Shown: positions 1-8,952, counted from the first letter of the stretch. The stretch is 64,000 nt of DNA from Alloboseaceae bacterium BT-24-1 (GCA_025846845.1 JAOYTL010000005.1:124001-188000), one strand, 5' to 3'. Program-made: numbers and translations. The notes: generated by a model from the sequence alone, not told the origin.

Positions 1-650
1 TGATGCCCGTACTCTTCCTTGCTCATCCCCTTGGGACCGCGGAAATGGTAGGGGAACGGGATGAAATGCGCGCGCTCGCCAAAATGGCCAAAGCGGCGGC
101 GATAGCGATAGGACGAGGTGATCGCCGAGGCGCCGAGCGTACGGCCGTGATAGCCACCCTCGAAGGCGAACATCAGGCTCTTGCCATGCTTGGCGTTGCG
201 CACGAGCTTCAGTGAATCCTCGACCGCCTGGGCGCCGCCGACATTGAAATGGACGCGGCCCTTGGTGCCGAACTTGCGCTGCGCGTCCTTCGCGATCATC
301 GCCGCGAGCTCGATCTTCTCGCGATGCAGGTACTGGCTCGCCACCTGCGGCAGCGTGTCGATCTGGCGCTTCAACGCATTGTTCAGGCGCGGATTGGCGT
401 AGCCGAAATTGACGGCCGAGTACCACATCTGCAGGTCGAGGAAGCGGTTGCCCGCGGCATCGAGCATGAACGAGCCTTCGCAGCCCGAGAAGATCTTCGG
501 GAACTGCGTGTAATGGACCGTATCGCCATGCGAGCAGTATTCGGCCTCGAGCGCGAGCAGGCGGGCTTCCTCCTCGGCGAGTGTCGCGGCAGGCGCCGCG
601 GAAAGATCGACCTGCTCGGTGCGGTCGAGCAGGGTGAAGCCGTCATCCAT
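1..650 (-). CDS. Class III (PLP-dependent) aminotransferase, N-terminal 216 codons, cut by the window edge
   Basis: The open frame starts at an ATG at 650 and runs off the left edge, so only the N-terminal part is visible. The translation has the class III aminotransferase pattern: an early 'LDAAGNRFLDLQMWYSAVNF' stretch, a 'VHFNVGGAQAVEDSLKLVR' cofactor-phosphate segment, and 'FEGGYHGRTLGASAITSS' before the cut. The catalytic lysine would lie outside the window. The start overlaps the end of the upstream HAD phosphatase gene by 8 nt, so the two are translationally coupled and probably work in one pathway. Proteins of this type are annotated as aspartate aminotransferase family or omega-amino-acid aminotransferases. 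The substrate cannot be read from this fragment. Confidence 0.85.
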   Translation of the reverse strand, partial: MDDGFTLLDRTEQVDLSAAPAATLAEEEARLLALEAEYCSHGDTVHYTQFPKIFSGCEGSFMLDAAGNRFLDLQMWYSAVNFGYANPRLNNALKRQIDTLPQVASQYLHREKIELAAMIAKDAQRKFGTKGRVHFNVGGAQAVEDSLKLVRNAKHGKSLMFAFEGGYHGRTLGASAITSSYRYRRRFGHFGERAHFIPFPYHFRGPKGMSKEEYGH

Positions 651-1335
651 TGATCATGTCCTTGCGTGCAATGGCTGCAGGCTCCGTCGCGGAGTCCGAC
701 AGCAGGGTATCGAGGAGGCCGACGGCCTCCGAGAAGGTGTTGAACGGGCGATGGCTGATGCCGTTCTCGCGGCAATGCGCGATCAGTCCGTTCTTGGCGA
801 AGACGAGGTCGGCATGGCCGGCCACGCAGAAATCGGAGCGGCCATCGCCGACCAGCAGGGTCAGCGGCCGGCTGAGGCTGCTGGCGATGCGGCATTTGCA
901 GGTACCGCTCGTGCAGCCTCCGGAGGGGTCGGCATGGGGCGAGGTAAGCCGCCAGCGATCGCCGGGCAGCGGCTCGATATGATTGGCGACGACCGTCAAA
1001 CCGTTCAGGCCTGCGCGTCCCAGCAATGCGTGAATGGTACGATCGAGCCCGTCCGAGACGACGGTGACCGGGATCGCGGCGCGCTGGCACAACCGCACAA
1101 AGGCGGCAAAGCCCCAGTCGATCGCGAGCGAGGACATGAAGGTGTCGAATACATCGGGCGAAGCGTGCAGCAGAGCGACCTGGCGTTCCATGCACTCACG
1201 CGAGCCGATCTTGCCGGCGACCCAATCCGCTTCGATGTCCTCCCAACCCGGCTCCGCGAAACGCTGCAGCACGCGGTCGGTCGTATCCTCGCGCGAGATC
1301 GTCCCGTCGAAATCGACGATTGCCTGCCAGTTCAT
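643..1335 (-). CDS. HAD-superfamily phosphatase, MtnX-like (HAD-IB)
   Basis: A 230-residue protein with the HAD nucleophile motif 'VDFDGTISREDTTD' at about residue 7 (Asp8 nucleophile, Asp10 acid/base) and the C-terminal acidic motif 'VGDGRSDFCVA' near residue 163. Length and motif order match the MtnX/2-hydroxy-3-keto-5-methylthiopentenyl-1-phosphate phosphatase branch of HAD-IB enzymes. No other methionine-salvage genes are seen nearby, so 'MtnX-like' describes the fold rather than a proven role. A run of four cysteines in 19 residues ('GGCTSGTCKCRIAS' and a preceding segment) sits in the cap region and could bind metal. It is the first gene of a two-gene operon with the overlapping aminotransferase; the joint substrate may be a phosphorylated amino or keto compound. 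Confidence 0.8.
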   Translation of the reverse strand: MNWQAIVDFDGTISREDTTDRVLQRFAEPGWEDIEADWVAGKIGSRECMERQVALLHASPDVFDTFMSSLAIDWGFAAFVRLCQRAAIPVTVVSDGLDRTIHALLGRAGLNGLTVVANHIEPLPGDRWRLTSPHADPSGGCTSGTCKCRIASSLSRPLTLLVGDGRSDFCVAGHADLVFAKNGLIAHCRENGISHRPFNTFSEAVGLLDTLLSDSATEPAAIARKDMING

Positions 1336-1448
1336 GCCTGCTGCGCTCCAGCCAATCCGCGCGCCGCTTCAGCAACCTGTGTGCCACAAGGCAAACCGTT
1401 GAAAACGCTAACTTAAATAAAATCCACCCCGGTCGACTGGCTACTCTT

Positions 1449-1474
1449 TTTGGAGACGGCTCCAAATTTTGGAG
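1449..1474. promoter_or_regulatory. Triple half-site array, candidate operator for the HAD/aminotransferase operon
   Basis: Three copies of one 7-nt half-site occur in alternating orientation: TTTGGAG (1449-1455), CTCCAAA (1460-1466) and TTTGGAG (1468-1474). The second and third make a perfect 15-bp odd palindrome; the first and second make a perfect inverted repeat with a 4-nt loop. The array lies about 115-140 nt upstream of the HAD gene start. Such stacked half-sites are typical of a dimeric regulator that binds cooperatively; which regulator is unknown. Confidence 0.4.
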
Positions 1475-1708
1475 TACTGCACTCAATCTATGGTTCGGAG
1501 AGTTTGCCGGAGGATTGCCCGGCGGATGGCTCGTCTGGCGACAATGCGCGAACCGCAGGCGCTCGTAGGCCCGCGTCCTCTCTCAACCTCCGCTGCGATC
1601 ACTTCTTTCTCGTCAACGCGAACGATTCGGGCAGCCGTGGAGTCGGGCCGCGACACAAACGGTCTTGACTCATAGCCGCCTCAGCGTATTGTTCCTTTAA
1701 TTGCAACT

Positions 1709-1731
1709 AAAGTTCCATTTAACGGAACTTT
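1709..1731. promoter_or_regulatory. Candidate IclR-family operator
   Basis: A perfect inverted repeat, AAAGTTCC (1709-1716), 7 nt, GGAACTTT (1724-1731), ends 15 nt before the IclR start codon. IclR-family regulators bind short GC-flanked palindromes of the TTCC...GGAA kind and usually control their own operon. I infer autoregulation together with the downstream hydantoinase genes. Confidence 0.5.
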
Positions 1732-1746
1732 TTCGAAAGCGACCGG

Positions 1747-2532
1747 ATGTCCATCCTGACGGCAGCCGCAGACGTGCTTCGTTGCTTCTCCAGCACGCGT
1801 CACGACGTGACCGTGACCGACCTCGTGTCCCTGCTCGGCATGCCCAAGAGCAACGCTTCACGTCTGCTGCGGGCAATGCGCGATGAAGGGCTTCTGGAAA
1901 CGGTCGGCGACAGCAAGCGCTATCGCCCGTCGCTGCTGCTCGCCCAGGTCGGCCAGCTCTACCGTTTCGCCGCCTCGCTGATCGATCGCGCCGACGCCGT
2001 GGTCGGGCGCGTTTCCGACCAGATCGGCCATACCGGCTACATCAGCGTCCGCCGCGGCACCGAGATCATCGGCGTCACCGCCCATCCCGGCCGGCACGCG
2101 CTGCGGGTCGTCACCTCGATCGGCGACCGCATCCCGGCCTTCGCCTCCAGCACCGGCCGCGCTCTGCTCGCAAGGCTGTCCGACGACGAGGTCCGCGCAC
2201 TCTATCCGGACGGGTTCACCGCCCCCTCCGAAACCGCGCCACGCACCATGGACGAGTTGCTGACGCGGCTGGCCGAGACCCGCCGCGCCGGCTTCGCCGA
2301 ATCCCATGACGAGGCGGTGCGCGGCGTGCGCGCCATTTCGATCGGCCTCGGCGACCCCGCCACCGGCGACGAGGTCGCGCTCTGCATCTCCTTCCCGGCC
2401 GCGACGGTCGAGCCGGGCGAGCGCCTCGCCATCATCAAGTCCCTGGCCGAAGGCGCCGCCGAGATCGCGGCGCTGATCCAGGACAAGCGCTTCTTTCCCT
2501 TGAACCTCTCAAACGCGGAGACTGCTCCATGA
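1747..2532 (+). CDS. IclR-family transcriptional regulator
   Basis: A 261-residue protein of the usual IclR length. Residues 1-65 form the winged helix-turn-helix ('VTDLVSLLGMPKSNASRLLR'), and residues 80-245 are the IclR effector-binding (GAF-like) domain, with 'HPGRHALRVVTSIGDRIPAF' and 'STGRALLA' as recognisable family segments. It is the first gene of an operon: its stop overlaps the start of the hydantoinase gene (ATGA, 2529-2532). A palindromic site just upstream suggests autoregulation. By context it probably senses a substrate or product of the HyuAB/OPT system. Confidence 0.88.
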   Translation: MSILTAAADVLRCFSSTRHDVTVTDLVSLLGMPKSNASRLLRAMRDEGLLETVGDSKRYRPSLLLAQVGQLYRFAASLIDRADAVVGRVSDQIGHTGYISVRRGTEIIGVTAHPGRHALRVVTSIGDRIPAFASSTGRALLARLSDDEVRALYPDGFTAPSETAPRTMDELLTRLAETRRAGFAESHDEAVRGVRAISIGLGDPATGDEVALCISFPAATVEPGERLAIIKSLAEGAAEIAALIQDKRFFPLNLSNAETAP

Positions 2533-5500
2533 GCAATCGCTGGCGCATCGGCTTCGACATCGGCGGCACCTTTACCGACTTCATCCTCTATGACAGTGAG
2601 GAGCGCTCGGTCCTTCTGCACAAGCGCCTGACGACGCCGCACGACCCGTCGGAAGCCGCACTGATCGGCCTTGGCGAACTCGTCGAGATGGCCGGAATCA
2701 CACTCGCCGATGTCGGCGATATCGTCCACGGGACGACCCTCGTCACCAACGCCGTGATCGAGCGCAAGGGTTCCAGGCTCGGCCTGATCACGACGAAGGG
2801 CTTCCGCGACATCCTCGAAATGGGGACCGAGCAGCGCTACGACATCTACGACCTGTTCCTGACCTTCCCCGACCCGCTGGTCTCGCGCGAACACCGTCTC
2901 GAAGTTCCCGAGCGCATGGACCGTGACGGCAAGGTCGTGACCGCGCTCGACGTCGAGGCCGTCCGCAAGGCCGCCCGCGAACTCGCTGCCGCCGGCTGCG
3001 AGGCAATCGCGATCTGCTTCCTGAACAGCTACCGCAATCCCGCGCATGAGCAGGAAGCCGGCCGCATCGTCCGCGAGACCTGCCCGGAGCTGACCGTCTC
3101 GCTGTCGAGCGAGGTCGTCGCCGAGATCTGGGAATACCAGCGCTTCGTCACCACGGCCGCCAACGCCTATGTCCAGCCGCTGATGCGGCGCTATCTGGAA
3201 CGGCTGGAGCGCGAGCTCGCCGCCCGCTCCTTCACCGGCGCGCTCCGGCTGATGCATTCGGCCGGCGGCCTGGTTTCACCCGAGACCGCCCGCACCTTCC
3301 CGATCCGTCTGCTCGAAAGCGGCCCGGCCGGTGGCGGCCTCGCCACCGCCCTCTTCGGCGAGCTCGCCGGCCATAAGGACGTGATCTCCTTCGACATGGG
3401 CGGCACCACCGCCAAGGCCTGCATGATCGAGGACGGCCGCGCCGAGATCGCGCCGATGCTGGAAGCCGGCCGCGTCAACCGCTTCGCCAAGGGCTCCGGC
3501 CTGCCGATCAAGGCGCCGGTGATCGACATGATCGAGATCGGCGCCGGCGGCGGCTCGATCGCGGCGATCGACGAGGTCGGCTTGCTCAAGGTCGGCCCGC
3601 ATTCGGCCGGCTCCGATCCCGGCCCGGCCTGCTACGGCATGGGCGGCGTGAAGCCGACCGTCACCGACGCCAATCTCGTGCTCGGCTATTATGATCCCGG
3701 CTTCTTCCTCGGCGGGCGCATGGCGCTCGATCTGGGTGCGGCGCGCAAGGCCGTCTCGACCGTCGCCGAGCCGCTCGGCCTCTCCATCGAGGAAGCGGCC
3801 TGGGGCATCCACAAGGTCGTGGTCGAGAGCATGGGCGCTGCCGCCCGAGTCCATCTCGTCGAGAAGGGCAAGGACCCCCGCCACTACGCCATGGTCGGCT
3901 TCGGCGGCGCCGGTCCCGCCCATGCCGTCGACGTCGCCCGCGTCCTCGGCGTCAAGCAGGTCATCATCCCGCCGGCCTCAGGCGCCGCTTCGGCGCTCGG
4001 CTTCCTCGCCGCGCCGCTCTCCTTCGATCAGGTGCGCTCGCTGCCGGTCGAGTTCTCCGAGGGCTTCGACGCCGCCGCGGTCAACCGCGTGCTGACCGAA
4101 CTGGAAGAAGAAGGCCGCAAGCACCTGATCGAGGCCGGTGTGAAGCCTGGCGACGTCACGGTCGAGCGTTCGGCCGATATGCGCCTCGTCGGCCAGATGC
4201 ACGACATTTCGGTGCCGCTGCCGTCAGGCGCGATCGATGCGTCCAGCCTGGAAGCGATCCGCGCCGCCTTCAGCAAGGCCTATTCGGCCCGCTACACCTC
4301 GGTCTATGAGGGCGCGCGGCTGGAGGCGATCAACTTCCGCGTCCGCTGCGCCGGCCCAGTACCGACGCTCTCGCTCTCCGGCGCGGCCGGCGGCGGCGAC
4401 GTCACGGTCAAGGTCAAGGGCAGCCGCCGCGCCTGGTTCGAGGGCGGCTGGAGCGAGGCTGACGTCTACGACCGCTACGCCCTGCGCTCCGGCGATACGA
4501 TCAGCGGCCCGGCGATCATCGAGGAGCGCGAGGCGACCACGATCGTCCCGCCGGGCGACAGCGTCGTGATCGACGATGTCCTGAACCTGATCATCCATGT
4601 CGGCCAGGCCAACGCCGTCGAGACCACCATCACCGCCGACATGCCGCTCGCCGAGGCGGCGCGCCGCATCGAGGCCGATCCGATCTCGCTGGAGATCATG
4701 TGGAGCCGCATGATCAACGTCGTCGAGGAGATGTGGCTGACCGTCTGCCGCACCGCCTTCTCGCTGGTGATCTCGGAAGCGCAGGACTTCGCCTGTGAAC
4801 TGCTCGATCCCGAAGGCGAGACGCTGGCGCATTCGCCCCGCGCCATGCCGGTCTTCAACCTGACGCTGCCGCGCGCGGTCAAGGCGCTGCTGGAGCGCTA
4901 CCCTGCCGACACGTTGAAGCCCGGCGACGTGCTGATCACCAATGATCCCTGGCTCTGTGCCGGCCATCTCTTCGACATCGCCATCGTCACCCCGGTCTTC
5001 CTGGGTAACCGCGTCGTCGGCCTGATGGGCACCGTCGGCCACGTCTCCGACATCGGCGGTACCAAGGACTCGCTGCGGGCCCGCGAGATCTACGAGGAAG
5101 GCTTCCAGATCCCGCCGATGAAGCTCTACGAGGCCGGCAAGATCAACGAGACGTTGGTCCGCCTGCTCGCCGAGAACGTCCGCAACTCCGAGCAGGTGCT
5201 CGGCGACCTGCACTCCTTCGTCGCAGCCAACGCCATCGGCGCCGAGCGGCTGCAATCCTTCCTCACCGACTACGGCATGCAGGACCTGCGCGCGCTCGCT
5301 TATGTCGTGCAGAGCCGCTCCGAGAAGGCGATGCGCGAGGCGATCCGCGCTTTGCCTGACGGCACCTATCACGGCACTGTCTCGAACAACCCGCTCGGCA
5401 CGCCGATGACCTATCCGCTGGCGCTGACGGTCAAGGACGACACCATCCATCTCGACTTCGCCGGCGCGCCGCCGCAGCTGCCGCAGGGCGGGCTGAACTG

Positions 5501-6377
5501 CACGCTCAACTACACGATGGCGCACGCCACCTACCCGCTGAAATGCATGCTGACGCCAGGCGTGCGCGGCAATGCCGGCTGCTACCGCGCCTTCTCGATC
5601 GACGCGCCCAAAGGCTCGATCCTGAACTGCGACAAGCCGTTGGCGGTCAATCTGCGCACCCGCACCGGCTGGTACCTGGCGCCGAACATCTTCCGCGCCT
5701 TGTCACAGGCGGCGCCGAAGCAGGTTCAGGCCTTCACCGGCCTGCCGGTGGCCGCCAGCGTCTATGGCCGCGACCAGGCCGGCGACACCTATTCCGACAT
5801 GCTCTTTGTCGGCGGCGGCCAGGGCGGCTCGGCCCATGGCGACGGCAAGTCGGGCCTGCTTTACCCGACCTCGGCGGCCAACACCTCGATCGAGACCTTC
5901 GAATCGCGCGTGCCGGTGCTGGTGGTCGAAAAGACCTATCTCACCGACTCCGGCGGCGCCGGCCGCCAGCGCGGCGGCCTCGGCCAGCGCGTTCGCCTGC
6001 GCAAGCTCTCCGATGACGGCCTGCCGACTTTGGTCTCGCTCTATCCGGAAGGGGTGAACAACCCGATCGCGGGGCTGTTCGAGGGCAAGGCCGGCGGCGG
6101 CGCCTCGGGCCGGGTCATCGACGAGCAGGGCCATGTGCTGAAGGACGTCGGCACCGGCGAGCTCGTCCAAGTCAAGCAGCCGCATGAGATCGTCGAGCTC
6201 GTGCTCGCCGGCGGCGCCGGCTACGGCCCGGCCGCCGAGCGCCCGCGCCAGGCGATCGCCCGCGACATCGCGCTCGGCCTCGTCTCGCCGGAAGCGGCCA
6301 GGCGCGATTACGGCATGCATGCCGCCCATACCTCCCAGGATGTCGGCGAAGCCAAGACCGGCATCCTTGTTGCCTGA
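2529..6377 (+). CDS. Fused hydantoinase/oxoprolinase (HyuA-HyuB)
   Basis: A 1282-residue fusion of the ATP-dependent hydantoinase A half (about residues 1-690) and the hydantoinase B half (about 715-1260). The HyuA part has the actin-like ATPase motifs 'GFDIGGTFTDFIL' near the N-terminus, 'VHGTTLVTNAVIERKGSR', 'SFDMGGTTAKACMI' and 'GAGGGSIAAID'. The HyuB part begins with 'DPISLEIMWSRMINVVEEM' and includes 'LITNDPWLCAGHLFDIAI'. The length and fused architecture match 5-oxoprolinase (OPLAH type), but bacterial members also open hydantoins and other lactams, so the substrate is not certain. It acts in the cytosol and hydrolyses ATP to open a cyclic amide. It overlaps the regulator by 4 nt and is followed 47 nt later by an OPT transporter, which could import a peptide or cyclic substrate. 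Confidence 0.87.
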   Translation: MSNRWRIGFDIGGTFTDFILYDSEERSVLLHKRLTTPHDPSEAALIGLGELVEMAGITLADVGDIVHGTTLVTNAVIERKGSRLGLITTKGFRDILEMGTEQRYDIYDLFLTFPDPLVSREHRLEVPERMDRDGKVVTALDVEAVRKAARELAAAGCEAIAICFLNSYRNPAHEQEAGRIVRETCPELTVSLSSEVVAEIWEYQRFVTTAANAYVQPLMRRYLERLERELAARSFTGALRLMHSAGGLVSPETARTFPIRLLESGPAGGGLATALFGELAGHKDVISFDMGGTTAKACMIEDGRAEIAPMLEAGRVNRFAKGSGLPIKAPVIDMIEIGAGGGSIAAIDEVGLLKVGPHSAGSDPGPACYGMGGVKPTVTDANLVLGYYDPGFFLGGRMALDLGAARKAVSTVAEPLGLSIEEAAWGIHKVVVESMGAAARVHLVEKGKDPRHYAMVGFGGAGPAHAVDVARVLGVKQVIIPPASGAASALGFLAAPLSFDQVRSLPVEFSEGFDAAAVNRVLTELEEEGRKHLIEAGVKPGDVTVERSADMRLVGQMHDISVPLPSGAIDASSLEAIRAAFSKAYSARYTSVYEGARLEAINFRVRCAGPVPTLSLSGAAGGGDVTVKVKGSRRAWFEGGWSEADVYDRYALRSGDTISGPAIIEEREATTIVPPGDSVVIDDVLNLIIHVGQANAVETTITADMPLAEAARRIEADPISLEIMWSRMINVVEEMWLTVCRTAFSLVISEAQDFACELLDPEGETLAHSPRAMPVFNLTLPRAVKALLERYPADTLKPGDVLITNDPWLCAGHLFDIAIVTPVFLGNRVVGLMGTVGHVSDIGGTKDSLRAREIYEEGFQIPPMKLYEAGKINETLVRLLAENVRNSEQVLGDLHSFVAANAIGAERLQSFLTDYGMQDLRALAYVVQSRSEKAMREAIRALPDGTYHGTVSNNPLGTPMTYPLALTVKDDTIHLDFAGAPPQLPQGGLNCTLNYTMAHATYPLKCMLTPGVRGNAGCYRAFSIDAPKGSILNCDKPLAVNLRTRTGWYLAPNIFRALSQAAPKQVQAFTGLPVAASVYGRDQAGDTYSDMLFVGGGQGGSAHGDGKSGLLYPTSAANTSIETFESRVPVLVVEKTYLTDSGGAGRQRGGLGQRVRLRKLSDDGLPTLVSLYPEGVNNPIAGLFEGKAGGGASGRVIDEQGHVLKDVGTGELVQVKQPHEIVELVLAGGAGYGPAAERPRQAIARDIALGLVSPEAARRDYGMHAAHTSQDVGEAKTGILVA

Positions 6378-6424
6378 CTGATCAAGCGAAAGACGCCCGC
6401 ACGGGCCAATAAGGGGATTGAGGC

Positions 6425-8098
6425 ATGACGACGCAAAATGACGGAGTGCCTCAGCGGCACCCGAGCCTGTTCGAGCCGGCGACGCTGGCGCTGATCGCGA
6501 TCCTCTGCGTCTTCGGCGCGATCATCGGGATGCAGCTGCTGGTGTCGCTTGGCATCACCGCGAACACCTCGCTGATCGGCGCGCTCGCCGCCATGGCGCT
6601 GGCGCGCGTGCCGCTCGCCATGTTCGCGCGCTACCGCTCAATCCACGTCCAGAACCTGGCCCAGAGCGCGATCTCTTCGGCCACCTTCGGCGCGGCGAAC
6701 AGCCTGTTGCTGCCGGTCGGCATCCCCTGGCTGCTCGGCCGTCCCGATCTGGTGCTGCCGATGCTGGCCGGCGCCTTCTTCGCCATGCTGCTCGACGGCT
6801 ACCTGCTCTACCGGATGTTCGATTCCCGCGTCTTCCCGGCGACTGGCGCCTGGCCGCCCGGCGTCGCCGCCGCCGAGGCGATCAAGGCCGGCGACGAGGG
6901 CGGGCGCAAGGCCGTGCTGATGGGCGTCGGCTTCGTCACCGCCATCCTCGTTGGCTTCATCAAGGTGCCGCTGGCCTGGATCGGCTTCGCCGGCTCGGCG
7001 GCGATGTCGAGTATCCCGATGTCCGCCTTCGGCGTCGCCTTCATCGGCAATATCTGGGCGCTGGCGATGTTCGGCATCGGCCTGCTGCTGCGCGGCTATT
7101 CCAGCCAGATCTTCGGCGGCCCGCTCTTCGAAACCATCATCCCCAAGGGCGACCTGATGGCCGCCTATATCCCGCACGGCTTCATGATCGGCGCCGGCCT
7201 CGTCGCCCTGCTGCAGGTCGGCATGCTGCTCTTCCGGCGCAGCGAGGCGCAGAGAGAGGCCGAGGCCGCCTCCGGCACCACCGATGCGCAGGTGAAGCGG
7301 GCGCTCGGCCTCGGCACGATCGGCTATCTCGTCATCGCCGTCTTCATCGCGCTCGTCGGCGGTTTGATGACCGACATGTCGATCGGGATGCTGATCCTGT
7401 TCGTGCTCTACGCCGCCTTCGCGGCCTATGTGCATGAACTGATCGTCGGGCTCGCCGCGATGCATTCCGGCTGGTTCCCGGCCTTCGCGGTGGCGCTGAT
7501 CACCCTGATCATCGGCATGCTCTTGGGCTTCCCGATGCCGGCGCTGGCGCTGCTGGTCGGCTTCTCGGCGGCGACCGGGCCCGCCTTCGCCGACATGGGC
7601 TACGACCTCAAGGCCGGCTATCTGCTGCGCGGCAATGGCGCCGATCCCGCCTTCGAGCGCGCCGGCCGCCAACAGCAGCTCTTCGCCGCGATGTTCGCCT
7701 TCGTCATCGCCGGCGCGGTCGTGCTGGTCTCGTACCAGTCCTTCTTAGACCAGAACCTCGTCGCCCCCGTCAACAAGGTCTATGCGGCGACGATCAAGGC
7801 GGGTGTCGCGCCCGGCGTCGCCTGGCAGCTCTTCCTCTGGGCGATCCCCGGCGCGATCCTGCAATTCGTCGGTGGGCCGAAGCGGCAGATCGGCGTGCTC
7901 TTCGCCACCGGCCTCCTGATCAACTTCCCGATGGCGGGCTGGGCGGTGCTGGCCGGCATCCTCTGCCGGCTGGTCTGGGAGAAGCTGCGCGGCGCCAGCG
8001 GCGAAGGCGACATGGAGGTCTTCGCCGCAGGCGTCATCGCCGGCGACGCGATCTTCTCCTTCTTCGACTCCGTCGCGAAGAACTTCAGGAAGCCTTGA
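6425..8098 (+). CDS. OPT-family (oligopeptide/YSL-like) membrane transporter
   Basis: A 557-residue, very hydrophobic protein with about a dozen predicted membrane segments. It begins 'LFEPATLALIAILCVFGAIIGMQLLV' after a short polar N-terminus. The arrangement of glycine- and proline-rich helices ('FPATGAWPPGVAAAEAIKAG' near residue 140) matches the OPT superfamily, whose members are proton-coupled importers of small peptides, glutathione or metal chelates. Start choice: the ATG follows an 'AAGGGGATTGAGGC' ribosome-binding region. It sits between the oxoprolinase-like fusion and AroM in one transcription unit, so I infer import of a peptide or lactam that HyuAB opens. The gene is followed by a long inverted repeat that could end transcription. 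Confidence 0.78.
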   Translation: MTTQNDGVPQRHPSLFEPATLALIAILCVFGAIIGMQLLVSLGITANTSLIGALAAMALARVPLAMFARYRSIHVQNLAQSAISSATFGAANSLLLPVGIPWLLGRPDLVLPMLAGAFFAMLLDGYLLYRMFDSRVFPATGAWPPGVAAAEAIKAGDEGGRKAVLMGVGFVTAILVGFIKVPLAWIGFAGSAAMSSIPMSAFGVAFIGNIWALAMFGIGLLLRGYSSQIFGGPLFETIIPKGDLMAAYIPHGFMIGAGLVALLQVGMLLFRRSEAQREAEAASGTTDAQVKRALGLGTIGYLVIAVFIALVGGLMTDMSIGMLILFVLYAAFAAYVHELIVGLAAMHSGWFPAFAVALITLIIGMLLGFPMPALALLVGFSAATGPAFADMGYDLKAGYLLRGNGADPAFERAGRQQQLFAAMFAFVIAGAVVLVSYQSFLDQNLVAPVNKVYAATIKAGVAPGVAWQLFLWAIPGAILQFVGGPKRQIGVLFATGLLINFPMAGWAVLAGILCRLVWEKLRGASGEGDMEVFAAGVIAGDAIFSFFDSVAKNFRKP

Positions 8099-8108
8099 GG
8101 ATCAACAT

Positions 8109-8256
8109 CGTCTTTCCGGGGCATCGCGCAGCGATGAACCCGGAATCCAGAACCGATGAATTTCATCGATCGAGGCTCTGATCAGACGGCGCCTTGCCGG
8201 GTATGACATCGGTTCTGGATTCCGGGCTCGTTGCTGCGCAACGCCCCGGAAAGACG
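8109..8256. repeat. Long intergenic inverted repeat (two 50-bp arms)
   Basis: The arms 8109-8158 and 8207-8256 are complementary at 45 of 50 positions by my count, separated by 48 nt. The sequence includes 'GGTTCTGGATTCCGGG' and 'GCCCCGGAAAGACG', a style of palindromic repeat common between genes in Bosea, Bradyrhizobium and Methylobacterium relatives. It lies between the OPT gene and aroM. It could act as a transcript-stabilising or terminating hairpin, or be a non-autonomous mobile palindrome. Confidence 0.75.
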
Positions 8257-8280
8257 GCACGCAAAGTGAAGGACCTCGCC

Positions 8281-8952
8281 ATGGCCAAGCTCGGCACCCT
8301 CACCATCGGCCAGGCACCGCGCGCCGACATCACGCCGATCCTCGATGCGGTGCTTGGCGCCGAGTTGCCGCGGCTGCATGCTGGTGTGCTCGATGGCCTG
8401 TCACACGAGGAGATCGCCCGCGACTTCGCGCCCGAAGCTGGCGGCGCGCTCCTCATCACCAAGCTGCTCGACGGGACCTCAGTCGTCATCGACCGCCAGC
8501 GTACCGAGCGGGCCGCGCAAGCCAAGCTTTCCGCACTCGAAGCCGCGGGCTGCAGCACGATCCTGATGCTCTGCACCGGGCATTTCGCGAGCCTCGCCAC
8601 CAAGCGCGCGCGATTGGTCGAGCCGGACCGCATCCTGCCCCCGACAGTCGCTGTGCTGGTTCAGGATGCGCAGCTCGGCATCATTGTGCCGCTCGCCGAG
8701 CAGATCGCTTCCGAAGCCGGGAAGTGGGCGCCGCTCGCCCGTCCGCCGATCTATGCCGCCGCCTCGCCCTATGGCGGCGACGGCCCGTCGGTTGCCGAAG
8801 CCGCCGAAAGCCTCGCCGAGCACGGCGCGCAGATTCTGCTGATGGACTGCATGGGCTTCGTCGAGCGCCATCGCCAGGAGGCGGCCGCAGCCGGCCTCCC
8901 GGTCATCCTGTCGAATGCGCTGATCGCCAAGATCGTCTCGGAAGTGGTCTGA
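8281..8952 (+). CDS. AroM family protein
   Basis: A 223-residue protein with the AroM opening 'KLGTLTIGQAPRADITPIL' and the later 'LLMDCMGFVERHRQ' segment with a cysteine typical of this Asp/Glu-racemase-like fold. I chose the ATG at 8281, not an upstream ATG at 8194, because 8194 lies inside the inverted repeat and because 8281 has an AAGGA sequence 9 nt upstream. E. coli AroM is about 225 residues and has no known function. In several proteobacteria AroM-like genes sit next to hydantoinase and OPT genes, as here. A racemase or lyase acting on the ring-opened product is a plausible inference but not shown. The gene converges with the dioxygenase operon. Confidence 0.8.
   Translation: MAKLGTLTIGQAPRADITPILDAVLGAELPRLHAGVLDGLSHEEIARDFAPEAGGALLITKLLDGTSVVIDRQRTERAAQAKLSALEAAGCSTILMLCTGHFASLATKRARLVEPDRILPPTVAVLVQDAQLGIIVPLAEQIASEAGKWAPLARPPIYAAASPYGGDGPSVAEAAESLAEHGAQILLMDCMGFVERHRQEAAAAGLPVILSNALIAKIVSEVV

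Larger units (their letters stand above)
1336..1746. other. 411-nt divergent intergenic region, no gene
   Basis: This region separates the minus-strand HAD/aminotransferase operon from the plus-strand IclR operon. I see no convincing coding frame. It is less GC-rich than its surroundings and contains two symmetrical sites described separately: a triple TTTGGAG/CTCCAAA half-site array at 1449-1474 and a GTTCC/GGAAC palindrome at 1709-1731. It should hold promoters for both directions. Confidence 0.6.

Noticed and set aside
383..1195. Minus-strand 270-codon frame spanning the aminotransferase and the HAD gene
   Set aside because: It is an out-of-frame shadow of two real genes; its translation is Arg-rich and matches neither family.
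4224..5525. Long minus-strand open frame (433 codons) opposite the hydantoinase fusion
   Set aside because: It mirrors a confident gene in GC-rich DNA, has a low-complexity Arg/Ala/Asp-rich translation and no family pattern. Several other long antisense frames, for example at 30808-32082, 34043-36313 and 36060-37166, were rejected for the same reason.
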